This document shows, one piece after another, positions 45,245 through 54,494 of a stretch of 64,000 nucleotides of DNA. Within the stretch, counting starts at the first letter, position 1. Each line of letters begins with the position of its first letter. The position numbers and the translations under genes are program-made. The stretch is from Paenibacillus_E allorhizoplanae (lineage in GTDB: Bacteria > Bacillota > Bacilli > Paenibacillales > NBRC-103111). The notes below the pieces were generated by a model. It did no database searches. It was not told the origin of the DNA and saw only the letters and a list, made by a program, of their open reading frames with translations. The DNA is taken from NCBI RefSeq assembly GCF_927798215.1, contig NZ_CAKMMW010000019.1:1-64000 (forward strand), written 5' to 3'.

Positions 45245-46294
45245 TTGTCGTTAATTGAGGTTAAGCATTTACGGAAAACATTTGAAACCGATGTGAGACG
45301 AACGGGGCGATTTGCAACAATTCGGAGCTTGATCAAGCCCGAGAAGCGAGAGATGGTCGCGGTGGAGGATATTTCTTTTTCCATTGAAAAAGGGGAGAGT
45401 GTTGCCTATTTGGGACCTAATGGTGCAGGCAAATCGACAACGATCAAAATGCTGACGGGAATCCTGGAGCCGAGCGGCGGAAGTATTGAGGTGGCAGGTT
45501 TGATCCCGCATAAAAGCAGGAAGATGAGTTCCTATCAGATTGGTGTCGTATTCGGACAACGAAGTCAACTGCTGTTTGATTTGCCTGTGAAGGATTCGTA
45601 TGATTTATTACGGTATATGTATAGCATCTCTTGGGAGCAATATCACAGAAATTTACGTGAATTTGCAGAGGTTCTGGAAGTTGAGCATCTACTCAATCGT
45701 CCGGTGAGAACGCTTTCTCTTGGTCAGCGGATGCGTTGTGAAATCCTGGCTTCCTTGCTCCACGAGCCGGATATCCTCTTTCTGGATGAGCCTACCATTG
45801 GGCTCGATGTTGTGGCGAAGGAGCGAATCCGTGCATTTATAGAGAAGATCAATCGGGAAAAAGGCGTGACACTGCTGCTGACAACACATGACATGCATGA
45901 TATCGAACGGTTGTGTCACCGGACGATGATTATTGATAAAGGGCACCTCATTTATGATGGCAGCTTGCAGCATATTCGCGATCATTATGCGACTGAACGT
46001 CAAATTAAAGCGACCTTCGAGGATACAATGCTCGCCGAAGCGGCTGCATCACTTTTCATTGGCTTCAATGTGCATACGTTGGTTGAAGAGCGGATGCTCA
46101 AAGTTTCCTATGATCAGCATCACATTGATACGTCCACATTACTTAAGCATCTGTTAGAGCACACACAGCCGCGTGATCTGACCATGCAGGATGAAAACAT
46201 CGACGCCTTAATTTCTCGGATTTATCGTGAAGGTATTTCAGGCTCGCCGCAGGAGCCACAGCATGAGTTGGAAGGTGTGGTTGTTAGCTCATGA
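45245..46294 (+). CDS. ABC-2 type transporter ATP-binding protein
   Basis: A 349-residue cytoplasmic ATPase with Walker A GPNGAGKST (about 58-66), signature LSLGQRMRCEI, Walker B ILFLDEP and the switch His in LLTTHDMHD. The extended first 50 residues and C-terminal domain resemble the uncharacterised COG4586-type ATPases that pair with two COG4587/COG3694 membrane proteins. The TTG start follows AAAGGGGAG. It overlaps the first membrane gene by 4 bp (ATGA), and a second follows directly, so the three form an export operon. The cargo is unknown; related sets have been proposed to export drugs, lipids or peptides. Confidence 0.92.
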   Translation: MSLIEVKHLRKTFETDVRRTGRFATIRSLIKPEKREMVAVEDISFSIEKGESVAYLGPNGAGKSTTIKMLTGILEPSGGSIEVAGLIPHKSRKMSSYQIGVVFGQRSQLLFDLPVKDSYDLLRYMYSISWEQYHRNLREFAEVLEVEHLLNRPVRTLSLGQRMRCEILASLLHEPDILFLDEPTIGLDVVAKERIRAFIEKINREKGVTLLLTTHDMHDIERLCHRTMIIDKGHLIYDGSLQHIRDHYATERQIKATFEDTMLAEAAASLFIGFNVHTLVEERMLKVSYDQHHIDTSTLLKHLLEHTQPRDLTMQDENIDALISRIYREGISGSPQEPQHELEGVVVSS

Positions 46295-47100
46295 ATACCC
46301 TTCAACGACTAGGCGGTATGTCTCGCATTGCGGTTCGCCAACGCATGCAGTTTCGATTTGATTTTATGATGACACTCGTATCAACGCTTATGTTCTGTGT
46401 GCTTTATTACATGCTGTGGAAAGCGATTTATATGTATGGCAGCGGGCAGGTGTTGCCTTGGGAGCAATTAATAACCTATGTCATGGTAGGACAAACGATT
46501 AACTTTGCTCGCTGGTCACCGGCAGAACGTGCTCCCACCTACGCCATGGCGTTACGTGTTCGTTCCGGGGACATAGCGCTGGATTTGATCCGACCGGTGG
46601 ACTTCCAAGTACAACGATTTGTAGAAGCCGCAGGCTTTTTTGCCGTGGAAATGTTGTGGGTGAATATTCCCGCGCTTCTGCTGCTGATCTTCGGGCTCGG
46701 CATTCAATCACCACCAAGCTTGGCTGCAGGAGCGGCATTTCTTTTAAGTCTTATTATCGGTTTCTTGGTAGCGTTCAGTATTAACTCGATTATTATGATG
46801 ATTTCGTTCATGACCACGAATACGTTCGGGGTACAGTTGGCGAAACGAGCGATGATGGATATTTTCGCAGGAACGTTGATTCCATTCGATTTCTTCCCAA
46901 GCAGCTTACAAACGGTTCTAACCTATTTACCATTTCAAGCTATGGCTTATATTCCCTTATCGATTTATACAGGCAAGCTGACGGGGGTACATATGGGGTA
47001 TGCGCTATTAGAGCAGATTGCGTGGGCGATAGTAATGATTGTCATTAGTCGATTGTTGTGGATGAAAGCGGCGAAGCGACTAGCGATTAACGGGGGGTGA
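46291..47100 (+). CDS. ABC-2 family membrane protein (COG4587-like)
   Basis: A 269-residue protein with six predicted membrane helices and the ABC2_membrane_6-like pattern: an amphipathic start RMQFRFDFMMTLVSTLMF, a cytoplasmic segment MALRVRSGDIALDLIRPVDFQVQRF (contact region for the ATPase), and GTLIPFDFFPSSLQTVLTYLPFQ near the C-terminus. It overlaps the ATPase gene by 4 bp and is followed after 4 bp by the second membrane protein. The two would form a heterodimeric channel. Confidence 0.88.
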   Translation: MNTLQRLGGMSRIAVRQRMQFRFDFMMTLVSTLMFCVLYYMLWKAIYMYGSGQVLPWEQLITYVMVGQTINFARWSPAERAPTYAMALRVRSGDIALDLIRPVDFQVQRFVEAAGFFAVEMLWVNIPALLLLIFGLGIQSPPSLAAGAAFLLSLIIGFLVAFSINSIIMMISFMTTNTFGVQLAKRAMMDIFAGTLIPFDFFPSSLQTVLTYLPFQAMAYIPLSIYTGKLTGVHMGYALLEQIAWAIVMIVISRLLWMKAAKRLAINGG

Positions 47101-47104
47101 GAGG

Positions 47105-47926
47105 ATGTTAGCACCAAAGAGAAGCTTCATGCAGCAGGTAGCGTATCTGATTGGGATGTATGGTCATTTTCTAAAAGTGTATGTCAAAACGTTGGTTGAA
47201 TATCGTGCGGATACGATCATTGCGGTCATTGCGGGGATCGTTGCGCAGGGAAGTACGCTGATTTTCTTGACGGTTATTTTCAAACGCATTCCGATGTTGG
47301 CAGGTTGGGACTACAATGAGTTGGTCTTCATGTTCGGACTGGCCGCCACGGGTCGAGCACTGAATCAAACATTTTTCAATGCGCCTTTCATGCTAACAGG
47401 CAACATTCGGAATGGACGGATGGATATGATGATGGTGCGGCCTGTTGGCGTGCTTTTTCAAACCATTGGCTACTCCCAAGAGTTGAATGGCGTCGGCCAA
47501 TTGATTACTGGCATAGCCATTATGGGCTATGCGGCGTCTCATTTGGAGATGAGTTGGACGTTCTTGAGTGTACTATATGTGGTCATTGCTTTATTGTGCA
47601 GCGCTCTTATTCAATTCTCGATTCTATTAACGATTAGTGTATTAACATTCTGGTTTCAGGAGATACGATCTCTCATTTATCCAATAACGTGGCTATATGA
47701 TTTTACAAGGTATCCCATGCAAATCTTTCACCCCATTCTACGTGGATTGTTAACTTACGTCATTCCTTATTCATTGGCTAGCTTCTATCCAGCGGCGTTT
47801 CTATTGCGACCAGAGCAATACGGCTGGGCCGCTTGGGGCGTTCCAGCCGTAACGATGGTGGTCGTAATGGGGGCTTATTTTATATGGTCACAGGGGTTAA
47901 GGCGTTATTCGAGTGTTGCGGGATAA
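47105..47926 (+). CDS. ABC-2 family membrane protein (COG3694-like)
   Basis: A 273-residue protein with six predicted membrane helices, with the same cytoplasmic contact motif in the form NIRNGRMDMMMVRPVGVLFQ and a C-terminal FTRYPMQIFHPILRGLLTYVIPYSLASFYPA segment that is typical of the partner subunit. GGGGGTGAGAGG precedes the ATG. Its last 47 bp overlap, on the opposite strand, the end of a small membrane protein gene. Confidence 0.88.
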   Translation: MLAPKRSFMQQVAYLIGMYGHFLKVYVKTLVEYRADTIIAVIAGIVAQGSTLIFLTVIFKRIPMLAGWDYNELVFMFGLAATGRALNQTFFNAPFMLTGNIRNGRMDMMMVRPVGVLFQTIGYSQELNGVGQLITGIAIMGYAASHLEMSWTFLSVLYVVIALLCSALIQFSILLTISVLTFWFQEIRSLIYPITWLYDFTRYPMQIFHPILRGLLTYVIPYSLASFYPAAFLLRPEQYGWAAWGVPAVTMVVVMGAYFIWSQGLRRYSSVAG

Positions 47927-48146
47927 ATTGTTCGTTGCGACTGCAGTCGATATACATGGGATACACACCTTCCTGTATGGGAGGAGCGACCTTGATGGTA
48001 ATAGGTGGTACCGCTGCGGTCAGAGGCTCTTGCAAGTTGGAAGCCGTCTGTCTGAGGCGCTTACTCTTCTCGAAGACATCAATGACGAGATAGTACATAA
48101 TACATAGCACGATAAAACCCAATCCGCAGATTTGTAAGTTTTGCAT
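47880..48146 (-). CDS. Small single-span membrane protein, function unknown
   Basis: An 88-residue frame with AGGAGG 9 nt before its ATG, one N-terminal membrane helix (ICGLGFIVLCIMYYLVIDVF) and a polar tail with a proline-rich stretch (AAVPPITIKVAPPIQEG). These features favour a real gene, although open frames also exist on the other strand here (47833-48093 and 47913-48107) without ribosome binding sites. It converges on the ABC-2 operon with a 47-bp overlap. I do not recognise it. Confidence 0.55.
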   Translation of the reverse strand: MQNLQICGLGFIVLCIMYYLVIDVFEKSKRLRQTASNLQEPLTAAVPPITIKVAPPIQEGVYPMYIDCSRNEQFIPQHSNNALTPVTI

Positions 48147-48267
48147 CCTAGTACGCCTCCTATGAATCATTTTTCATAGATTAACGCATTTCGGATGCGA
48201 TGTCGCTCGAAAATCGGTGTCGTTTTCTGACATATTGTCGAAAGGCTCCTAAATGTATGCCTTTATC

Positions 48268-48329
48268 TTGACATTAACAGTGAGAACCATTATCATTTGG
48301 TGTAGAGAACTAAATGAAAATGATTATCA
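48268..48329 (+). promoter_or_regulatory. Sigma-A promoter with two Fur boxes
   Basis: TTGACA (48268-48273), a 17-bp spacer and TATCAT (48291-48296) form a near-ideal promoter. A Fur-like inverted repeat TGAGAACCATTATCA (48281-48295) covers the -10; a second, TGAAAATGATTATCA (48315-48329), matches the TGATAAT-N-ATTATCA consensus at all but one arm position and lies just downstream. Repression by iron-loaded Fur is expected. Confidence 0.7.
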
Positions 48330-48372
48330 ATTGGTGACGAGAATGAACGGCATCATGAGGGGGCTAGTCGAT

Positions 48373-49101
48373 ATGGAACATAGCGAGAATGGTATTGGCG
48401 TCGGGAACTTGCAGGTTATTGCGGATTTTCAATTAGAGCGATGGCTGCATACCCTTACTCATGAAGATCGTGGGACAGATTCGCAGGAGTTGAATTGGCA
48501 GCAGCTTGCCCAATTCGCAGCGTATCACGCGATCAACGCATGGTATTCATTACCACCTGCTGCTCGGACACAACAAATGTTAAAGAATGAATTCGAGAAA
48601 AAGTGGACGAATAAAACGCAAAAATTCGGGACGGATGCCTTTTATAGTGAGGTTAAACATCGCATTATGGATCAGTTGTATCACAGTCTGACGAATAAAA
48701 GTCGGATCGAGTGGCCGCTCCTTTTATTCGAAAGCATAGATGTATGGATTGATGAGCTGGATTTGGGATTATCCATGATCGTTCAAGTGATGGAATCCTC
48801 AGAACAATCCGTTGTGATTTATAAATTTGTCATGGAAGACAGCGCGGCTTCGCTTGCTCTGTTTACACATATGTCGGTTGTTTTTTGTAAGAAGGCCTTC
48901 GGAGAGAAACCTGTGCAGCTGCAAGTCGTCAATCTGATGAGCGGCAAGCAGCATCACATTGCGACGAACCATGTCACAATGGAACAATCGTTGGATTATC
49001 TCAGGCTTGTGAAAGATGTGTTTTTGGAAAGTCGCAGGTGCACCTGCTGCAGAGAGGACGGACTTCATGGAAATAAATTCGACTTGGCAATCCACCAATG
49101 A
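48373..49101 (+). CDS. Uncharacterised protein with degenerate PD-(D/E)XK-like region
   Basis: A 242-residue cytoplasmic protein. The open frame reaches back to 48253, but that would begin upstream of the promoter; ATG 48373 follows GAGGGGG at 9 nt and is chosen. I do not firmly recognise the family. The C-terminal half, with LGLSMIVQVMESSEQSVVIYKF, then a helix ending VVFCKKAFG and the strand PVQLQVVNLMSGKQHHI, resembles the order of the PD-(D/E)XK nuclease fold at the end of RecB/AddB-type proteins, but the catalytic Asp and the D/E-x-K are not kept. It is the first gene behind a Fur-box promoter and overlaps the next gene by 35 bp. Confidence 0.65.
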   Translation: MEHSENGIGVGNLQVIADFQLERWLHTLTHEDRGTDSQELNWQQLAQFAAYHAINAWYSLPPAARTQQMLKNEFEKKWTNKTQKFGTDAFYSEVKHRIMDQLYHSLTNKSRIEWPLLLFESIDVWIDELDLGLSMIVQVMESSEQSVVIYKFVMEDSAASLALFTHMSVVFCKKAFGEKPVQLQVVNLMSGKQHHIATNHVTMEQSLDYLRLVKDVFLESRRCTCCREDGLHGNKFDLAIHQ

Positions 49102-49899
49102 CTTGCTGTCCCTAAAGTTTACTACGTTGACCGCATCTCGAGACGGGGTATTGTATGCGGGAACGGAAGGACATGGGGTGGTCCAATTCTCCCCGTTACG
49201 TTCCTGGGAAAGTGCATCGGAAGGTTTGCCAGCGCAGGTTCATGTCTACCGTTTAGATTGGATGGAGACGCAGCTATTCGCTTCTACGAGCCACGGATTG
49301 TATCATTTAGAGGATGAGATATGGCAGCAAACGAGTGTCACTGATCCCTGTTATGCGGCGATTGGCTGGGGCGATCGATTTGTTCTCACGGAGAACGGCT
49401 TGCTCTGTGGAAATGACGATGAATGGCTGCCGCTGGCCTACCGTGGAAAGAAAACCTATGATTTGCTCGTGACACCTCATTTTATATTCCTTGGTTACGA
49501 AGATGGCGTTGCCTTTTACGATTTATTTACTGGCGAATGGTGCAGTATGCCACTCCATCAAGCGGTGACTAGTTTAGCCATATTCAACACGATGCTGGTC
49601 GGGACGACGGAACGTGGGGGGTTGATCGTGGGTAATAACAATGGCGGATTCAATCAACATCGGTTCGATGGGATGTTTTTGAATCGCTTAGTCACGCATC
49701 GGGGGGAAGTCTACGTTTGTGCCAATTCGGGGCTGTATAAGCTAATGAGATCAGAGGCAACATTATTTTGCACACGTTAAATGCACAAGCCGAGGTGACG
49801 GATCTACTAATTTGGCGTGATATGATGGTCATATCGACGCGTGATTCAGGTATTAAATATAAGCATGCCGATAAGACAGGTTTTCAAACGGTTTTGTAA
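49067..49899 (+). pseudogene. Beta-propeller-like protein gene with a C-terminal frameshift
   Basis: The frame opens at ATG 49067 (AGAGGACG upstream) and runs to a stop at 49780, giving 237 residues of repeated beta-blade pattern (DGVLYAGTEGHGVVQFSP, TQLFASTSHGLYHLEDE, TMLVGTTERGGLIVGN, GEVYVCANSGLYKLM). From about 49760 a +1/-1 shifted frame continues coherently (LHTLNAQAEVTDLLIWRDM, then STRDSGIKYKHADKTG) to TAA 49897-49899, six bases before a strong terminator. The original protein was therefore probably about 277 residues and has been shifted in the ATTATTTTGC stretch. It may be non-functional, may lack only the last blade, or the shift may be a sequencing error. The role is unknown; it is cotranscribed with the preceding gene. 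Confidence 0.65.
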
Positions 49900-49904
49900 G
49901 AGAT

Positions 49905-49942
49905 AAAAGCTCCCAGCGATTGTATGCGCGGGAGCTTTTTTT
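49905..49942 (+). terminator. Intrinsic terminator after propeller gene
   Basis: AAAAGCTCCC-GCG pairs with CGC-GGGAGCTTTT, followed by more Ts. The ~140 bp between this and the sulfatase stop show nothing recognisable. Confidence 0.9.
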
Positions 49943-50084
49943 GCGTGAGACGTCGATTATGGCAGTCTCAGAGTCGTAGCAAGTGAACGCTGCTGCTGAG
50001 CTGTCGGAAACTGCACGCTCAGGATGAATGTGCAGCAACAAGCAGCGGTAACAGCATGCTCAACCGCCTTAAGCGTCATGCGCC

Positions 50085-51596
50085 CTAAGCATGCCAAATC
50101 CTTGGCATCGCTATCGGTTCTTTCCCCAGTTCCGCCCAAATATAGGACAGCAGCAGGCGAGCTTTCAAATCTTTATAATCGGCCTCATCCCATAAATTAC
50201 GAATCTCACCTGGATCCTCTTGGAGGTCAAAGAGTTCGCCATAGGTTTGATTATAGTAAACGGTTAGCTTATATCGATCATCTACATACGTTTTCTGGTG
50301 AATGGTTGTCTTCTCGTGACGGAATTCGCAAATCGCGTGGTCACGCGCGCGTTCTGATTGACCTGTCCACACACCGCTTTGGTCAACACCCGTCATGAAG
50401 CATGGGACCGGGAGGCCAGCCATGGATAGAAAAGTAGGTGCGAGATCGACGAGAGATTGGATTGCAGTCGACGTTTTACCCGCTGGAACTTGACCTGGAT
50501 AACGGACGATGAAAGGGAGCTTAATCAAATCTTCATAATGGAAGCCGCCTTTGTATTGTAGACCATGCTGCCCGAAGAAATGACCATGATCCGTGGTAAA
50601 TACAACGATCGTATTCTCGGCAAGCCCAAGCTCGTCCAACCGATCCAAGATACGGCCAATGTGTGCATCCATGCAGCTGATCATCCCGTAATAGGTGGCC
50701 ACGAGTTGCTTGCGTTCACTCTCCGGCAGGTGGGAATGGGAGGAATAGCCATGAATGCCATAGCCGCTTTCTTTCAGATAAGAGAAGTCGGGATTCTCTT
50801 CTTGTGTCAGCTGAAAATGTGGTGGATTCTTCTCGTGCTCGCCAGGTGTGACGGTTGGGATGGTCAACTTCTCTGGATCATACATCGTGTCCCAAGGCGA
50901 AGGGACTAAATAGTCGGGATGCGGGTCGAAGAAGCTCGACCATAAGAAGAAGCCATCATCGGACTCCTTGTATTGTTCAAGCAGCGCATTCGTTCTTTCT
51001 GCAATCCACGTATTATAGTGGAACTCCTCCGGAATAGCCCAATGATGCAGCTGATTAGGGTCCATGGTTCCAGTTGGAGCTAAGAAATAATCACGCCAGT
51101 TCGTGAGCCCTTTCTCCTCCATCCATAGCGCATAATGTTGTCCCACATGAGCTTCATTCGTATGATTCCGTGCTAATTCAACATGGTCAAAGCCATAGAA
51201 AGGTTGGTCAAATGCTTTCCAATAATCCAGGTCCTGCAGGATTGGATAAGCTTCTAGTGAGGGATATTCCTCTGTACTTTTGAGTGGTTGGAAATGTGCT
51301 TTACCGATCAGTGCTGTGCGATAATCCGCTTTCTTGAAATCTTCACCTACGGTATGTCGATCTTCCAAAAGCTTCGTGCCGAGCGTCCATGCACCATGTT
51401 GGCTAGGATATTGTCCAGTTATAATGGAAGATCTAGTCGGTGTACATGTAGGATTGGGGCAATAAGCCCTTGTAAAAGTCGTTCCTTCATGAACGAGTCG
51501 ATCTAAGTTAGGCGTAGATAGCTCTGGATTAAAAGCGCCAATCGTGTTCCAATGCTGCTGATCACTTGTGATGAGTAGAATATTCGGTTTCTTCAA
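50085..51596 (-). CDS. Sulfatase (arylsulfatase/heparan-type), cytoplasmic
   Basis: A 503-residue member of the type I sulfatase family. The active-site motif is C51-T-P-T-R55, in which Cys51 must be converted to formylglycine; metal-binding Asp12 is in LLITSDQQ, and TTDHGHFFGQHGL is the second metal-binding motif. No signal peptide is present, so it would act on an imported sulfated sugar. No anaerobic sulfatase-maturating enzyme is encoded in the window, so maturation must come from elsewhere. The TTG start is weakly supported (GGCGGAAG about 8 nt upstream). The gene is divergent from an AraC regulator that probably controls it. The substrate cannot be fixed from sequence. Confidence 0.92.
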   Translation of the reverse strand: MKKPNILLITSDQQHWNTIGAFNPELSTPNLDRLVHEGTTFTRAYCPNPTCTPTRSSIITGQYPSQHGAWTLGTKLLEDRHTVGEDFKKADYRTALIGKAHFQPLKSTEEYPSLEAYPILQDLDYWKAFDQPFYGFDHVELARNHTNEAHVGQHYALWMEEKGLTNWRDYFLAPTGTMDPNQLHHWAIPEEFHYNTWIAERTNALLEQYKESDDGFFLWSSFFDPHPDYLVPSPWDTMYDPEKLTIPTVTPGEHEKNPPHFQLTQEENPDFSYLKESGYGIHGYSSHSHLPESERKQLVATYYGMISCMDAHIGRILDRLDELGLAENTIVVFTTDHGHFFGQHGLQYKGGFHYEDLIKLPFIVRYPGQVPAGKTSTAIQSLVDLAPTFLSMAGLPVPCFMTGVDQSGVWTGQSERARDHAICEFRHEKTTIHQKTYVDDRYKLTVYYNQTYGELFDLQEDPGEIRNLWDEADYKDLKARLLLSYIWAELGKEPIAMPRIWHA

Positions 51597-51751
51597 GGGG
51601 ATCTTCCGCCTTTCTTTATTCTCTTACATACTAGGTTCAGTATAGAAATACGAGGGGGAAAATAACATGATAGAATGTTAGGAAGTTGTCATTATGTCTA
51701 CTTTTTCATAAAATTAGGTTATGAGTAACATGGGCGTAGAGGAGGCAAGAG

Positions 51752-52594
51752 ATGCAAGAATATGAGATGGAATTCGCCGATGTTTGGTTCGCTATTCCCC
51801 ACCCCTTTCAAACAGCAAGCGGCTGTTGGATTGTACGGGCAGGGCAGAATATCGCCAAGTCCACGTATCACATAGGACCCAAAGTGATTGAGCAGACGAG
51901 CTTTCATTGGATTGTACAAGGCAAGGTAAGGGTGACTTCACTTGACCATACCGTTGAATTAAGCGAAGGGGATTTATTTTGCTTATTTCCCGGACGGCCT
52001 TATGTATACGAAACGATGCAAACGGAAGACAGTACTCCGCCATTGAGAATGATTTGGCTAGCTATGGAAGGCAATCAATTGCCGTTATTAACAGCGGAGT
52101 TTGGCCTAACGCCACATAAATATTGGTTACATGGAATCGTGAATAACGAAGTTGGAGAAGCACTGCGAAGCGTGATAGGGGCCATTTCGGGGACGAAGAA
52201 AAATATGTTTCTCGAACAGCGGGCACTCAGTGATCTTTTTTATAAAATGAACCTGCAAGCAAACCGTTCCGCCTCCAAAGAGAAAGAGAACTGGCTCGCT
52301 CAAGTGAAGGATTTCTTCGATTTGCACTATACGGAGCATATTCGTGTTGAGGATGCCGCCCACCATTTTGGCTACCATCGGTCGCATGTGTATGCTGCAT
52401 TCCTGAAGAAGTATGGCACTTCACCACAGCGTTACTTAGCCACCAAGCGTTTGGAGAAGGGCGCCGAACTGCTCAAAACCACGTCGTTATCGGTAACAGA
52501 AATCGCCTATTCGTTGGGGTATTCCGAATTATATGCCTTCACACGGGCATTTACGACGTATATGGGGGTCTCACCACGCAGTTATCGGGGGTAA
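51752..52594 (+). CDS. AraC family transcriptional regulator
   Basis: A 280-residue regulator with a cupin sensor (about 25-110: HWIVQGKVRVTSLDHTVELSEGDLFCLFPGRPY) and an AraC domain (about 180-280: IRVEDAAHHFGYHRSHVYAAFLKKYG and SVTEIAYSLGYSELYAFTRAF). AGGAGGCAAGAG precedes the ATG. It is divergent from the sulfatase gene and ends in a terminator ahead of the third YesMN system. Confidence 0.9.
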   Translation: MQEYEMEFADVWFAIPHPFQTASGCWIVRAGQNIAKSTYHIGPKVIEQTSFHWIVQGKVRVTSLDHTVELSEGDLFCLFPGRPYVYETMQTEDSTPPLRMIWLAMEGNQLPLLTAEFGLTPHKYWLHGIVNNEVGEALRSVIGAISGTKKNMFLEQRALSDLFYKMNLQANRSASKEKENWLAQVKDFFDLHYTEHIRVEDAAHHFGYHRSHVYAAFLKKYGTSPQRYLATKRLEKGAELLKTTSLSVTEIAYSLGYSELYAFTRAFTTYMGVSPRSYRG

Positions 52595-52614
52595 GGCCTC
52601 CACAATTAATAATA

Positions 52615-52654
52615 AGACCGTGTTTCCTTGGTATCCGAGGGATGCGGTCTATTT
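52615..52654 (+). terminator. Intrinsic terminator after AraC gene
   Basis: AGACCG pairs with CGGTCT with an inner, imperfect stem, followed by ATTT. Confidence 0.65.
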
Positions 52655-52680
52655 CACTATGGATTTTTGACAGTTGAACG

Positions 52681-52709
52681 TTGACCATTATCTTTCAGAA
52701 TGCCATAAT
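52681..52709 (+). promoter_or_regulatory. Sigma-A-type promoter of kinase-regulator operon
   Basis: TTGACC (52681-52686), 17-bp spacer, CATAAT (52704-52709), 33 bp ahead of the kinase start codon. Confidence 0.6.
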
Positions 52710-52742
52710 CGATGATAAAACGAAATAGGGAGTCGGCCAATT

Positions 52743-54491
52743 ATGGGATTACGTTCAGTCCTTGATATGTATCGGCATATGAAGATCAAAAATAAGTTGT
52801 CGATTTTGATAACGATGATTATTGCGGTATCTTTGGCATTTACAATTTTGATCCAGCAATATGTGTTTTCGATCTACGATGGGCAAATTTATGATAAATC
52901 TTCACGCGTGCTCAATTTATCGTCTACCGCGATCGAAACGGAGCTTAAGCGATTGCAGCAGCTCTCTTATCGGATTCTGGCAGAAGAGCAAGTTCAAGAA
53001 TGGTTGACTTCACTCAAAAAAAATCCTTCCGATTATGATCGACTCATCATTAGTCAATACTTGGTAGATCGACTTATCAGCTATTCCGGAGAGGAACCCT
53101 ATTTATTTTCCATTCAAATTATGGATGCCAAAGGAAATGGGCATGAAGGCGGCAACATTCTAAGAATGGACGCTGAACGGAAAAGGCACATCTTGAATGT
53201 GGCTGCGGAAGGTAATGGGGAAAATCGTTGGATATACCCGGACAGCAATGATTCTGCCTTGATTGCAACGCGGGAAATTCGCTCCTTTCACAAAACGAAC
53301 TTTGATTTGGACTATTTAGGGACGCTTGTCATTCGAATCAATATTGAGAAGCTTGTACGCGATATCGCGCCTGAAGATGGCGATGTTATGATTGTTTCCG
53401 ATGAGCATGTGATCTTTCCTAGTGAACCTTCCTTCGATTTGGGTCGAATTACGAAGCCTGTGAATGCAAGTAAAGGTTATGAAATTCAGAAGATTAACGG
53501 CGAAGAATATTTCATTGCCCAAATCCAGTCACTGAATACAAGTTGGACTTACTTGAACATCACGCCATTTAATCAAATCTTTGACCGCATCATCTTCATC
53601 AAGGAAATGGTTGTTTTCGTCTTTATTGCGATATTCGTAGTCGTGATCTTGTTAGGCATACGATTCTCGTACAGTTTAACTAGGCCGATCGACGAACTGA
53701 TGGTGCGGATGAAGCTGGCGGAGAAAGGGAACTTCGAAGAGGCGAATTTATTTCCGCCAGGCGGGCAGGTAGCCATGAATGAAATTGGGCTCTTACAGCG
53801 AAGCTTCCGATTCATGATTGAACGGATCAATACGTTAATTCAGGAGAATTATGCGAATCGACTTCTGATTAAAGAAACGGAATTTAAAGCACTGCAGTCC
53901 CAAATAAACCCGCATTTTCTTTACAACACGTTAGAATCGATTAATTGGATGGCCAAAGTAAATCGACAATCCAAAATCTCCGAGATGGTGGAAGCGCTGG
54001 CTTATTTGCTTCGCCACTCTGTCGATTTGAAGGAACCCATCATTACACTCGGTGAGGAAATTGATATTGTTCGCAGCTATGTGACAATTCAGAAAATCCG
54101 ATTCGAAGAACGATTGGTGTTTAGGTTGGATGTGCCTGAAGAATTAATGAGTCGGGCTATTCCCAAGCTGACCCTCCAGCCGCTGATGGAGAATGCCATT
54201 CATTATGCGCTAGAGTCAATCATTGAGCCTTGTGAGATTACAATTCGAGGCTGGAGTACAGAAGAAGGCATCTTCCTTGCTGTTGATGATACGGGACCAG
54301 GAATTCCCAATGGACTTATTGAAAGACTGCGTAGTGGTGAAGTGACGACGAAGGGGAAAGGTATCGGACTCCTGAATATTGATGATCGGATTAAGCTTGC
54401 TTTTGGCGAAGCGTACGGAATTCGAGTGGATGAGTCAGCCAAACAGGGGGCTTCTATCATTTTAAGTTTACCTAAAGGACAGGAGGAATAA
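52743..54491 (+). CDS. Sensor histidine kinase, YesM type (rhamnogalacturonan cluster)
   Basis: A 582-residue membrane kinase with helices at about 19-45 and 289-310, a ~245-residue extracellular sensor region, HAMP, and the kinase core ALQSQINPHFLYNTLESINW (His391), LMENAIHYALE (N box), VDDTGPGIP (G box) and GKGIGLLN. It is followed after 3 bp by its response regulator. By location it senses the oligosaccharide imported by the downstream transporter, probably a pectin or rhamnogalacturonan fragment given the GH105 gene in the same cluster. Confidence 0.9.
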   Translation: MGLRSVLDMYRHMKIKNKLSILITMIIAVSLAFTILIQQYVFSIYDGQIYDKSSRVLNLSSTAIETELKRLQQLSYRILAEEQVQEWLTSLKKNPSDYDRLIISQYLVDRLISYSGEEPYLFSIQIMDAKGNGHEGGNILRMDAERKRHILNVAAEGNGENRWIYPDSNDSALIATREIRSFHKTNFDLDYLGTLVIRINIEKLVRDIAPEDGDVMIVSDEHVIFPSEPSFDLGRITKPVNASKGYEIQKINGEEYFIAQIQSLNTSWTYLNITPFNQIFDRIIFIKEMVVFVFIAIFVVVILLGIRFSYSLTRPIDELMVRMKLAEKGNFEEANLFPPGGQVAMNEIGLLQRSFRFMIERINTLIQENYANRLLIKETEFKALQSQINPHFLYNTLESINWMAKVNRQSKISEMVEALAYLLRHSVDLKEPIITLGEEIDIVRSYVTIQKIRFEERLVFRLDVPEELMSRAIPKLTLQPLMENAIHYALESIIEPCEITIRGWSTEEGIFLAVDDTGPGIPNGLIERLRSGEVTTKGKGIGLLNIDDRIKLAFGEAYGIRVDESAKQGASIILSLPKGQEE

Positions 54492-54494
54492 GGA

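Noticed and set aside
47833..48107. Plus-strand open frames downstream of the ABC-2 operon
   Set aside because: No ribosome binding site and one overlaps the permease gene in another frame; the minus-strand frame is better supported.
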